A DNA stretch of 64,000 nucleotides from an uncultured Litoreibacter sp. (GCA_947494645.1 CANLVO010000002.1:490359-554358); one strand, 5' to 3'; positions 34,014 through 42,668 are shown, numbered from the stretch's first letter. Translations and numbers: made by a program. The notes: generated by a model from the sequence alone, not told the origin.

Positions 34014-36752
34014 ATGGACGCGCACAACACAGAGGCAGGTTTAAGTTTCCAGTTGAATGGCGAGGCGGTGCAAGTTGTGCCATCGCCCGGCGAACGTCTA
34101 TCCGAGACCCTTCGCGAACGGCTTGATGCCCGGGATGTCAAGATCGGGTGCAATGCGGGGGACTGTGGTGCGTGTTCAGTTCTGGTGAATGGCGAGATGG
34201 TTTGCGCCTGCCTCATGCCGGTGCAAAAGGTGGCGGGTCAGCGGGTCGATACCGTCTCCGGTTTGGTGAAAACCGACTCTGTGGCAAAAGGGTTGGCAGA
34301 ACGCTTTCAAGATCATGGTGCGGCGCAGTGCGGCGTCTGTACGCCGGGCATGATGGTCTGCGCTGTCGCCTTGCTGCGCGAAGAAGAGAATCCAAGTGAG
34401 GCACAGGTGCAGGCAGCCCTTGGTGGTGTGCTGTGCCGATGCACCGGATACCGCAAGATTATAGACGCTGTACGCGGAGTGCCTGTATCGCTGGACGAAA
34501 CTGCGGACGCAGGTTCTGCGATCCGTCGGGTTGACGGTGCGCCCAAAGTCGAAGGGACCGAGGTTTTTGGCGACGACGTTGCCCCTGCTGGAACGCTTGA
34601 AATCAAGGTTATCAGGTCTCCGTATCCGCATGCGTCATTCTCATTTGGCAATCTTGAGGAATGGCGCGAGACACGCGGGTTCGAAGCTGTTTTAACGGCT
34701 GATGATGTCCCCGGCGTGAACAAGTTTGGCGTTATTCCAGATTTTGCTGATCAACCGGTCTTTGCTGAGGGTGTCGCGCGCTTCCGAGGGGAGGCGGTGG
34801 GCGCTGTGATCGGCAACCCAGAGGTCATACGTGAGTTGCGACCTGAAGAGTTTCCGGTGGGATGGACAGAGCTTGAGAGCGTCAGTGACGTCGTTTCGGC
34901 CCGCAAAGACATCGCGCCGCAACTGCATCAAGACCGCACACGGAATGAGATGTGTCGTGGGTTTGTGAAATGTGGTGACGCGGATGCTGCGCTAGCGCAG
35001 GCTGATGTCATCGTTGAAGGCGCGTTTACGACAGGCTTTGTGGAGCATGGCTATATCGAGCCCGAGGCCGGGTTCGCAGAAATCGTGGATGGACGGGTCG
35101 AGATTCACGTCTGCACGCAAGCCCCAATGATGAACCTTGACGCGTTGGAGGCTATCTTGGGTATGGATCGCTCCAAGATACGTATTCTGCCGACGGCGGT
35201 AGGGGGCGGGTTTGGCTCGAAGTTAGACCTTTCTGTTCAACCGTTTCTGGCTCTGGGTGCTCTAAAGACCTGCCGGCCAGTTAGGCTCACCTATTCGCGA
35301 ACAGAGTCGCTGCAATCGACCACCAAACGGCATCCTGCGGATATCCGGCTAAAGATTGGCGCCACAAAGGATGGCAAACTCTCGGGCCTGACGTTTGATG
35401 GCGTGTTTAACACTGGCGCCTATGCATCTTGGGGGCCGACTGTTGCCAACCGTGTTCCTGTTCATGCGTCTGGACCATACAGAATTTCTGACTACCGGGC
35501 TGAGGCCAAAGGGGTCCACACCCATTGCCCGCCTGCGGGGGCGTTTCGTGGCTTTGGCGTACCGCAGTCGGGGATCGCTCAAGAATCCCTGTTTGATGAG
35601 CTGGCCGAAAAACTTGACATGGACCCGCTCGAGTTTCGGATATTGAACGCTCTAGATGATGGCGTGCCGACTGTATGTGGTCAGGTTTTTGAGCAAGGCG
35701 TCGGGATCAAAGCCTGTCTGGAGGCTTTGCGACCTGCTTGGGAAACCGAACGTGCTAGAGCGGACAGGTTCAACGTCGATGCAGCAGGCTCATTTCGCCG
35801 CGGCGTCGGGTTGGCGGCAGGATGGTATGGATGCGGAAACACCTCTTTGCCGAACCCATCCAGCATCAAAGCGGGGATCAAGGCGGACGGTACCGTGATT
35901 CTGCATCAGGGTGCTGTTGATATCGGGCAGGGCTCGAACACCGTCGTGTCGCAGATATTCGCGACCGCTCTGGGTGTTTCGGTCGACTCACTTACTCTTG
36001 TTGGCGCTGATACGGATGAGACGCCGGATGCAGGAAAGACCTCGGCTTCTCGCCAAACATTTGTGTCGGGCAATGCCGCGCTGCGAACGGGGGAGACGTT
36101 GCGAGGCAAAATCCTCCGTGATGTGAACGCGTCCGAGGATGCTGCGTTAAAATTTGGTGGCGGGATGATTGTCGTCTCGGACGGAGACAAGGAGCACCAA
36201 ATAGACCTGAAAAAGCTGAGCGTGGATCGAGACGGATACGTTTATACATCGACGGAACAATACGACCCGCCGATCAAACCGCTGGATGAGAATGGTCAGG
36301 GAGCGCCCTATGCTCAGTATGGATATGCAGCCCAGCTAGCGGTGATCGAGGTGGACGAGGCGCTGGGAACCATCAAGCCGATCAAGTTCGTTGCCGCGCA
36401 TGACGTAGGCAAGGCGATAAACCCGATGCTTGTGGAAGGTCAGGTTCAAGGCGGTATTGCGCAGGGGTTGGGGATGGCATTGATGGAAGAATACCTGCCG
36501 GGCCGTACGGAAAACCTTCATGACTACCTGATCCCAACAATTGGTGACGTTCCACCGATCCAAACCCTCATTATCGAAGTGCCAGACGCCCACGGCCCAT
36601 ATGGCGCAAAAGGGTTGGGTGAGCACGTGCTGATCCCGACCGCGCCTGCGCTGTTGAACGCGATAAAGCACGCGAGCAACGTTCGAATGTACTCGGTCCC
36701 GGTCACCCCATCGAAGCTGCGGCAAGCCATCAAGGAAAGAGATAATGGCTGA
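34014..36752 (+). CDS. Molybdenum hydroxylase, fused 2Fe-2S and molybdopterin subunits
   Basis: The product of about 912 residues fuses the small iron-sulfur subunit to the large catalytic subunit of a xanthine-dehydrogenase-family enzyme. Residues 1 to about 160 hold the plant-type cluster (GCNAGDCGACSVLVNGEMVC) and the second cluster (QCGVCTPGMM, LCRCTGYRKII). The rest is the molybdopterin part, with the loops AVGGGFGSKLDL, GAFRGFGVPQ, GQGSNTVVSQIF and HDVGKAINPMLVEGQVQGG, and the active-site Glu in GAKGLGEHV. It likely hydroxylates a pyridine ring next to nitrogen, as nicotinate dehydrogenase does. ATG at 34014 follows a GTG at 34011; either may start. It overlaps the next gene by 8 bases. 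Confidence 0.87.
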   Translation: MDAHNTEAGLSFQLNGEAVQVVPSPGERLSETLRERLDARDVKIGCNAGDCGACSVLVNGEMVCACLMPVQKVAGQRVDTVSGLVKTDSVAKGLAERFQDHGAAQCGVCTPGMMVCAVALLREEENPSEAQVQAALGGVLCRCTGYRKIIDAVRGVPVSLDETADAGSAIRRVDGAPKVEGTEVFGDDVAPAGTLEIKVIRSPYPHASFSFGNLEEWRETRGFEAVLTADDVPGVNKFGVIPDFADQPVFAEGVARFRGEAVGAVIGNPEVIRELRPEEFPVGWTELESVSDVVSARKDIAPQLHQDRTRNEMCRGFVKCGDADAALAQADVIVEGAFTTGFVEHGYIEPEAGFAEIVDGRVEIHVCTQAPMMNLDALEAILGMDRSKIRILPTAVGGGFGSKLDLSVQPFLALGALKTCRPVRLTYSRTESLQSTTKRHPADIRLKIGATKDGKLSGLTFDGVFNTGAYASWGPTVANRVPVHASGPYRISDYRAEAKGVHTHCPPAGAFRGFGVPQSGIAQESLFDELAEKLDMDPLEFRILNALDDGVPTVCGQVFEQGVGIKACLEALRPAWETERARADRFNVDAAGSFRRGVGLAAGWYGCGNTSLPNPSSIKAGIKADGTVILHQGAVDIGQGSNTVVSQIFATALGVSVDSLTLVGADTDETPDAGKTSASRQTFVSGNAALRTGETLRGKILRDVNASEDAALKFGGGMIVVSDGDKEHQIDLKKLSVDRDGYVYTSTEQYDPPIKPLDENGQGAPYAQYGYAAQLAVIEVDEALGTIKPIKFVAAHDVGKAINPMLVEGQVQGGIAQGLGMALMEEYLPGRTENLHDYLIPTIGDVPPIQTLIIEVPDAHGPYGAKGLGEHVLIPTAPALLNAIKHASNVRMYSVPVTPSKLRQAIKERDNG

Positions 36753-38226
36753 GAAACCCCGTACCAAGCCAGACAAGATCCGCTGCGATGCCTGCCCTGT
36801 CTTGTGCTACATCGCTGAAGGCCGGGCGGGTGCCTGTGATCGCTACGCCAACCATGCGGGAGAGTTGGTGCGGTTGGATCCTCTGACGATCATCGAGAAC
36901 TCGATTGAGAGTGGGGCGAAAGCTGTCTCATTCCTGCAAGGCGAGGATTGGGATGGCGATCTTGTGCACAGCAAGCGTCCCTTTGTTACGGCTGTTGGTG
37001 CTGGTACGACCTACCCTGACTACAAGCCTGCGCCTTTCATCGTCAGTCAGATGGTCGATGACGCCGACATGGTGACCATCGTGACCGAAGGTATTTTCAG
37101 CTACTGCGGCGTGAAGGTGAAGATCGACACAGACCGATTTCTGGGCCATGAGCGAGACGTCGTAAGCGTGAAGGGCGAGCCCGTTGGGCATGTGACCACC
37201 AGCGAATACGGTTCCAAGATGCTGTCTTTAGGCGGAGTGGAACACCTGACCGGCGGCAGTAAGAAAGAAGGTCGCGTGACCTGTGATACCTTGCTCAAGC
37301 TATGCAATGGCGAAGCAGTTGAGCTGGATATTGCCGGTGGTATTTCCGTCGTGGTTCAGGCGGGACATGCGCCTATCGTAAACGGCGTCGAAGAAAAACT
37401 GATGCGTGTAGGCTGCGGGTCTGCAACGATTGGCATGTTCGCTTCGCAATGGGTCGATCATGTTGATGAAGTGATTGTGATCGATGATCATATCACCGGG
37501 GTGCTGTCAGAACATCAGGCCGGGAAGATGCTGGATGTCCCTCCTACAGGGATCAAGGTTAATGGTCGCAGGTCCACTCCGGGTCGTTACTTTCAGGTAG
37601 CAGAGCCTGGAACCGGCTGGGGTGGCACTGACGTGGACGATCCATTGACCGTCCTTAAGCCCGCTGATCCGAAAGTCGCTTGGCCGGGTCTGCGTCTCTT
37701 GATGGTTTCCACAACCGGTGAACAGCACGGATATTTTCAGCTGGATGAAGACCTGCAACCGCAGCCTGCGGACCTGCCCGACGCTTTGCAGCAGTCGGTG
37801 GATCGTATTGCCGAGAATTGCGAGCCTTCTGTCTGCTCGGTTTTGTTTATGGGCGGGGCAGGTGGGTCGCTTCGGTCCGGTGTGACAGAGAATCCTGTGA
37901 AACTGACAAACTCCGTAAAGGATTCGCTGACCCATGTATCGTGCGGTGGTGCCAACGCGTTTGTCTGGCCAGGGGGCGGAATTACGGTGATGGCAGACGT
38001 TCTGGATATGCCCTCAAATTCCTTCGGTTATGTGCCGACGCCAGCTTTGGTGGCACCAATCGAATTCACCATGCGTCTGTCCGACTATGTCGCGCTGGGT
38101 GGGCATGCAGATCACGTCAAACCGATTGATGAGGTTCTATCTCCGGACGTGCGGCGGGTAAGCCAGATCGACCCTGAGGCTGATCCAACTTCGCATCATA
38201 ATTACCGCTGGAAGACGGAGGGCTAA
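36745..38226 (+). CDS. hnr: 6-hydroxynicotinate reductase homologue
   Basis: The 493-residue product resembles 6-hydroxynicotinate reductase (Hnr), which in Eubacterium barkeri reduces 6-hydroxynicotinate to 6-oxo-1,4,5,6-tetrahydronicotinate and carries covalent flavin, one 2Fe-2S and two 4Fe-4S clusters. Here an N-terminal Cys set C14-x2-C17-x3-C21-x9-C31 (CDACPVLCYIAEGRAGACDR) could bind one cluster; further Cys are at 121, 180, 187 and 224. No standard ApbE flavinylation motif is obvious. It is coupled to the molybdenum subunit gene by an 8-base overlap. The assignment comes from remembered family similarity plus the adjacent enamidase and hydroxylase genes. The electron donor is unknown. 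Confidence 0.82.
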   Translation: MAEKPRTKPDKIRCDACPVLCYIAEGRAGACDRYANHAGELVRLDPLTIIENSIESGAKAVSFLQGEDWDGDLVHSKRPFVTAVGAGTTYPDYKPAPFIVSQMVDDADMVTIVTEGIFSYCGVKVKIDTDRFLGHERDVVSVKGEPVGHVTTSEYGSKMLSLGGVEHLTGGSKKEGRVTCDTLLKLCNGEAVELDIAGGISVVVQAGHAPIVNGVEEKLMRVGCGSATIGMFASQWVDHVDEVIVIDDHITGVLSEHQAGKMLDVPPTGIKVNGRRSTPGRYFQVAEPGTGWGGTDVDDPLTVLKPADPKVAWPGLRLLMVSTTGEQHGYFQLDEDLQPQPADLPDALQQSVDRIAENCEPSVCSVLFMGGAGGSLRSGVTENPVKLTNSVKDSLTHVSCGGANAFVWPGGGITVMADVLDMPSNSFGYVPTPALVAPIEFTMRLSDYVALGGHADHVKPIDEVLSPDVRRVSQIDPEADPTSHHNYRWKTEG

Positions 38227-38231
38227 TCGAA

Positions 38232-39110
38232 ATGCAACCTCCTATCGTGCGACTACTCGGGTCAGGAGATCGCCTGCATTTGCAGCATGGTCCGATTGAC
38301 CTGATTGTCGGTGCGGAGGGGCCAATGGCTGGCTCGAGAGAGCAGGCCTTTAGGGCGGCTGCCATGCGTTTTGAGACAATTCTTGATGGGCTTGTGGTTG
38401 ATTTGGACCGGCATCGGCAGCGTTTGATGCCCGAAACGCCGCAGCCTCAAGACCGAGTTGCGAGTCGAATGTATCGTGCAGCGGGTTCATTTTGCGATCA
38501 GACATTTCTGACACCAATGATCGCTGTAGCCGGTGCAGTGGCTGACGAAATTCTGGATGCGATGCGCGCCGCTGTTCCCCTTACCCGCGCCTATGTCAAT
38601 AATGGTGGAGATATTGCGGTGCACCTAACTTCGGGCACCCGGTTCTCGGTCGCGATGGCGCAAGTGGATGGCGCTGACCTGGGCCGCATCCGGATCTCAG
38701 GCCGTCAAGGCGTTGGTGGCATTGCGACAAGCGGGGCGGACGGTCGTAGTCATTCGCTTGGGATTGCTGATAGCGTGACAGTTCTGGCTGAAACCGCCGC
38801 ACAAGCAGATGTTGCGGCAACGTTAGTTGCGAACTCGGTTGATTTGCCTGACCATCCTGGAGTGCTGCGTCAGCCAGCTTGCGCGCTTCAACCCGACAGT
38901 GATCTTGGATCACGGAAGGTCGTCGTAAGGGTTCCAGCCCTGTCGAAGCCAGATCGTGAATGGGCGCTGCGGGCTGGTCGAGAACTCGCGCAGTCATTTC
39001 TTGAAGCAGGACATATCAAGGGGGCGGCCTTGTTTCTTCAGGGTGATGTCAAGATGCTAGGCGAGTGCCATTCCCAATACTTTACTAAGTCGGAGTTAGA
39101 ACATGCCTGA
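38232..39110 (+). CDS. UPF0280 family protein (ApbE superfamily)
   Basis: The 292-residue product belongs to UPF0280 (COG2122), which shares the fold of ApbE, the FAD:protein FMN transferase. The region RAYVNNGGDIAVHLTSG resembles the ApbE core 'NxGGD' and GGIATSGADGRSHSLGIADS resembles its 'GxATSG' loop. It starts 5 bases after hnr and overlaps the next gene by 8. Because the Hnr of E. barkeri has covalent flavin, this protein may attach flavin to the reductase; that is inference from fold and position. No biochemical function is established for UPF0280 as far as I know. Confidence 0.82.
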   Translation: MQPPIVRLLGSGDRLHLQHGPIDLIVGAEGPMAGSREQAFRAAAMRFETILDGLVVDLDRHRQRLMPETPQPQDRVASRMYRAAGSFCDQTFLTPMIAVAGAVADEILDAMRAAVPLTRAYVNNGGDIAVHLTSGTRFSVAMAQVDGADLGRIRISGRQGVGGIATSGADGRSHSLGIADSVTVLAETAAQADVAATLVANSVDLPDHPGVLRQPACALQPDSDLGSRKVVVRVPALSKPDREWALRAGRELAQSFLEAGHIKGAALFLQGDVKMLGECHSQYFTKSELEHA

Positions 39111-39684
39111 GCTTGAGGTTCGAAAGTCGATCCTAACGATTGAAGAGATTTTCCATGAGGGCGGACCCGTCGCTGACGAACCCTTGCTGCGGGGTGCCAG
39201 TTTCGCTGTTATCCGAAACCCATTTGCGGGAAGCTATGAAGCTAACATCCAAGCCTTTATGGACGATTTGCGCCCTCTCGGTTTGCAACTGGCCCAGCGG
39301 TTGGCGGAGGCGCTGGGTGGTGCTGGAAATATCGAGGGATATGGAAAAGGATCTTTGGTCGGGGCGGCGGGTGAGTTGGAGCACGGCGCACTTTGGCATG
39401 CCCCAGGCGGATACGCGATGCGTGAGGTGATAGGTGGCACGAAGGCGATTGTGCCCTCCACCAAAAAGGTAGGGGCGGTTGGCAGTCGACTGGACGTTCC
39501 GATCACTCATATCAACGCGTCCTATGTGAGGAGCCATTTTGACAGCATGGAGATTGGCATCAACGATGCACCGCGCGCAGACGAGCTGTTGTTCGCGTTG
39601 GTCATGATGACAGGCGCACGGATACATAATCGGGCTGGCGGGCTGGAGGCGTCCGAAATCAATGGAGAGGACGGTCTGAGATGA
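39103..39684 (+). CDS. AA_synth (DUF1185-type) family protein 1
   Basis: The 193-residue product belongs to the AA_synth family, named for amino acid synthesis but without a known reaction. Conserved parts are AVIRNPFAGSY, GYGKGSLVGAAGELEHGAL, IVPSTKKVGAVGSRLDVPI, and YVRSHFDSMEIGINDAPRAD, ending INGEDGLR. There is no signal peptide. It overlaps the UPF0280 gene by 8 bases and the second AA_synth gene by 4 (ATGA), so the three are coupled. The pair may form one complex; a role in the ring-degradation pathway is inferred only from position. Confidence 0.82.
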   Translation: MPELEVRKSILTIEEIFHEGGPVADEPLLRGASFAVIRNPFAGSYEANIQAFMDDLRPLGLQLAQRLAEALGGAGNIEGYGKGSLVGAAGELEHGALWHAPGGYAMREVIGGTKAIVPSTKKVGAVGSRLDVPITHINASYVRSHFDSMEIGINDAPRADELLFALVMMTGARIHNRAGGLEASEINGEDGLR

Positions 39685-40265
39685 AGGCGCGTATTAGGAA
39701 GATTGGTGTTTGGATTGAGGAAACCCACATTGAAGGCGGCAAGAGCATCAGCCCCCCAACGCGGAAGGCTGTAGCAGCCGCGGTAATTGAAAACCCACAT
39801 GCTGGAAAGTTCGTGGAGGACCTCGCAGATCTAATGGAAGTTGGTGCGGAACTTGGTGGACTGCTTGGTGACCGGGCTGTCGCTGCGCTCGGTATTGCCC
39901 CGTCAGAGGCAGAGAGCTACGGCAAAGCGGCCATGGTTGGCGAGAATGGTGAGTTGGAACACGCGGCGGCACTGCTACACCCGAAAATGGGGGCGCCTTT
40001 GCGTATTGCTGTTGAAAAGGGCGCGGCTCTGGTCCCGTCATCCAAGAAACGAGGCGGCTTGGGTCAAGACCTCGACATCCCCCTCGGCCATAAGGACGCT
40101 GCCTATGTCCGGTCGCATTTCGACGCCGTTGAAATCCGGTTCAATGACGCTCCGCGGCCCAACGAAATTCTCGTGGCGATTGCAGTGACCGATAGTGGTC
40201 GACCATTACCGCGCGTTGGCGGGTTGACCCATGAGGACGCGATTGGCGAGGATGGGCTGCGCTAA
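39681..40265 (+). CDS. AA_synth (DUF1185-type) family protein 2
   Basis: The 194-residue product is a diverged paralogue of the preceding protein. Both share the ELEHA/G segment, VPSSKKRGGLGQDLDIPLG, YVRSHFDAVEIRFNDAPRPN and the C-terminal GEDGLR, while the N-terminal thirds differ. It is the last gene of the right-hand operon; a weak inverted repeat (GAAAGC / GCTTTC, 40277-40300) lies in the gap to the convergent repeat-protein gene. Tandem, unequal paralogues with an ATGA overlap suggest a heteromer. Confidence 0.82.
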   Translation: MKARIRKIGVWIEETHIEGGKSISPPTRKAVAAAVIENPHAGKFVEDLADLMEVGAELGGLLGDRAVAALGIAPSEAESYGKAAMVGENGELEHAAALLHPKMGAPLRIAVEKGAALVPSSKKRGGLGQDLDIPLGHKDAAYVRSHFDAVEIRFNDAPRPNEILVAIAVTDSGRPLPRVGGLTHEDAIGEDGLR

Positions 40266-40285
40266 GTAAATTTTCTGAAAGCAAG

Positions 40286-41221
40286 CTACTCAAAGCTTTC
40301 GCTGATCAGATTGTCGTTGCTGTCGTAGACGCGAGCGTGGACGTCCCAGCTTTCGACGTCGTCGACATCAAAGAGCAGCAACTGATAGTTGGTGTCATCA
40401 TAGGTGGTGGTCTTCCTGAAAAGGTCACCATCAGCATCGCGGTTTTCGATGATCACGTCCCAGCTTGAGCTGTCCTCTGTATCGAGGATGACGCGTGTGC
40501 TAGCGCCCGTATCGCTCGTGGTCAGTTTGTCGAACATGTTGCCATTTGCGTTGGAAAGTTCTCGGATCGTGTCCCAATTGGCCGCATCGTTTGGGTCGAG
40601 GATAAGACGTAGCTGGGTCCCGTCATCATAGTTGGTGCGTTTGTCGTAAAGTGTACCGGTATCATCCCTTAGTTCGACGACTGTGTCCCACACTTCTGTA
40701 CCCTCTGTGTCGAAGATCAGCCGTTGTGAGGTTCCTGTGTCGTAGTTAAAGCGCTTGTCGTAGAGCATCCCTGCGGCATCGCGAAACTCTTCTACGGTCT
40801 GCCAAGTGTTCTCGTCGTTCACATCAATGATAGTGCGAAGCTCGGTTCCGTTGTCGTAGATCACTCGTTTGTCATGCAGCTCACTGTTTGAATTCCGGTC
40901 TTCGATAATCTGATGCCAAACACTAATTTCGTCAGTATCGTTGATCAGTCTTCTGCTGGTGCCTGTATCATAAACAACGATTTGTTCGGTCAACTCGTTC
41001 TCTTCGCTTAGGTGGCGTGTGAAGCTGTCCCAGCTTCTGGTGTCACCGGGATCATATGTAACTTCTAGGGAATTGCCGTTGTCGAAAAACTGGCTGAGAC
41101 CAGTGCGCTGGTTGTTGTCATCAAATTCTTCAATCTGTCGGTCCCAGGTCTGCTCTCCTGATACGTCGAACTGCGTGACAGATCGGGTCATGTCATCATT
41201 GAGCTGGTTCAACCGGGTGAC
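40286..41221 (-). pseudogene. Tandem-repeat acidic protein, 5' end removed at an IS junction
   Basis: About 310 residues remain of a protein made of eight repeats of about 38 residues, each like YDTGTSQRLIFDTEGTEVWD followed by TVVELRDDTGTLYDKRTN. Each repeat has one Trp, a DTGT-like turn and a DKR-like end; the whole is acidic, suggesting a secreted or surface calcium-binding-type repeat region, but I know no function. The frame runs without a stop up to the IS end at 41221/41222 and stops three codons inside the IS, so the native N-terminus is missing. A TTG at 41210-41212 could allow reinitiation, but it has no clear Shine-Dalgarno site. Confidence 0.7.
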
Positions 41222-41276
41222 TGTCCGTTGTCAGGGTTTTTGGGGCCAATGGCGGCCTAAACTAAGAGAGAGTTTG
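41222..41276. repeat. Left terminal inverted repeat of the IS3-family element
   Basis: The 55-base end pairs imperfectly with the right end. The shared blocks are TGTC, GTCAG, TGGG, CCAA and CTAAGAGAG followed by GTTTG. Its outer base marks the junction with the truncated repeat-protein gene. Confidence 0.8.
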
Positions 41277-41295
41277 GCTCATCTGATTGGTTTGA

Positions 41296-42276
41296 TTATG
41301 CGGCGTGCTGGCGGTGATGCAAGCGCCGCGCTTCGAGTGTCTTACGTTTGATCCTTTCGCGTTGTTTGAGAATGGCTTTGTCCCGCCCGAAGTAGACGTC
41401 GGCGGGTGTGACGTTGTTGATGCTCTCATGATAGCGCTGGTGATTGTAGTGGTCGACGAAGGCTGCGATCTGGGCTTCGAGGTCACCCGGCAGGAAGTAG
41501 TTTTCCAACAAGATGCGGTTCTTGAGCGTTTGGTGCCAGCGTTCGATCTTGCCTTGAGTCTGAGGGTGATACGGCGCGCCGCGCGAGTGCTTCATGCCCT
41601 TGTCTTGCAGCCATTCCGCTAAGTCACCAGAGACATAACTCGAGCCGTTGTCGCTGAGCAGACGTGGCTTGTGAACGACGTGAACCTGATCGCAGCCTGA
41701 AGCTTGCAGCGCTAAGTCGAGGGTGTCCGTCACGTCTTCTGCCCGCATGTTGGTGCAGAGCTTCCAGGAGACGATGTAGCGGCTGTAATCGTCTAGAACC
41801 GTGCTGAGGTAAAACCAGCCCCATCCGAGGACCTTGATGTAGGTGAAGTCTGTTTGCCACAGCTGGTTGATCCCAGTTGTCTTATCTTTGAACTCATTCG
41901 CGGCCTTCAGGACGATGAACGCCGGGCTGGTGATCAGATCATGGGCTTTGAGCGTGCGGTACACAGTAGATTCTGACACAAAATAGCGCTCCTGATCCGT
42001 AAATGTGACGGCCAGCTCACGTGGTGACAGTTCGGTCTCCTGCAACGCCAGATTGACGACCTTGCGCTTCACATCCGTCGGAACACGGTTCCAGACGTGC
42101 TTTGGCTTGGGAGATTGATCCTGCAATCCGGCCTCACCGCGCTGCAGATATCGGTCGTACCAGCGATAGAACGTGGTGCGGGGAATGCCCAGCTTGTCCA
42201 AAGTCCGACGCGCCGACAGATGGCTTTCTTCGACCAGCCGGATGATCTCTAACTTCTCTGATGCAGGGTACCTCAT
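41296..42276 (-). CDS. IS3-family transposase OrfB (integrase core)
   Basis: The 326-residue product has an N-terminal helix-turn-helix (LIRLVEESHLSARRTLDKLG-type, from residue 12) and an rve integrase core. DDE residues are visible as WQTDFTYIKV (D), LLSDNGSSYVSG (D) and QTQGKIERWHQTLKNRI (E). The start ATG overlaps the orfA stop by 4 bases. It appears intact and could be active, alone or as an OrfAB fusion made by frameshifting. Confidence 0.93.
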   Translation of the reverse strand: MRYPASEKLEIIRLVEESHLSARRTLDKLGIPRTTFYRWYDRYLQRGEAGLQDQSPKPKHVWNRVPTDVKRKVVNLALQETELSPRELAVTFTDQERYFVSESTVYRTLKAHDLITSPAFIVLKAANEFKDKTTGINQLWQTDFTYIKVLGWGWFYLSTVLDDYSRYIVSWKLCTNMRAEDVTDTLDLALQASGCDQVHVVHKPRLLSDNGSSYVSGDLAEWLQDKGMKHSRGAPYHPQTQGKIERWHQTLKNRILLENYFLPGDLEAQIAAFVDHYNHQRYHESINNVTPADVYFGRDKAILKQRERIKRKTLEARRLHHRQHAA

Positions 42277-42638
42277 TCGTGGTCGCCCCCATCGCCTATC
42301 ATGCTTTTTTTGAGAAGGCGGAGTTCAAGCGTCTGCTCCGCGACGACCTCTTTGAGATCCTTTGCCTCCCGACGCAGTTCCTTGACCTCATCTGTGGTCG
42401 CAGCCCGCGCTGTGTCACCAGCGAGCCGCTTCTTCCCAGCTTCCATGAAGTCCTTGGACCACTTGTAATAGATACCCTGCGATATCCCTTCGCGGCGGCA
42501 CAGCTCGGCAATGCTGTCTTCGCCGCGCAGGCCATCCAGCACGATCCGGATCTTCTCTTCGGATGAATAATGTTTGCGCGTGGCGCGCTTAATGTCTTTG
42601 ACGATCTTTTCGCCAGGGCTCTTCGTTGTCTTTCTCAT
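42273..42638 (-). CDS. IS3-family transposase OrfA
   Basis: The 121-residue product has a transposase_8-type helix-turn-helix (YSSEEKIRIVLDGLRGEDSI, then ELCRREGISQGIYYKWSKDF) and a C-terminal coiled-coil with KDLKEVVAEQTLELRLLKK. I chose the ATG at 42638, preceded by AAGGAG with a 7-base spacing, over the open frame back to 42686. Near its end is A7G (42311-42305 on the minus strand); a -1 slip there continues without a stop into orfB. Confidence 0.9.
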   Translation of the reverse strand: MRKTTKSPGEKIVKDIKRATRKHYSSEEKIRIVLDGLRGEDSIAELCRREGISQGIYYKWSKDFMEAGKKRLAGDTARAATTDEVKELRREAKDLKEVVAEQTLELRLLKKSMIGDGGDHE

Positions 42639-42668
42639 CGTCCACTCCTTGGTGGCTACGATGAGCAA

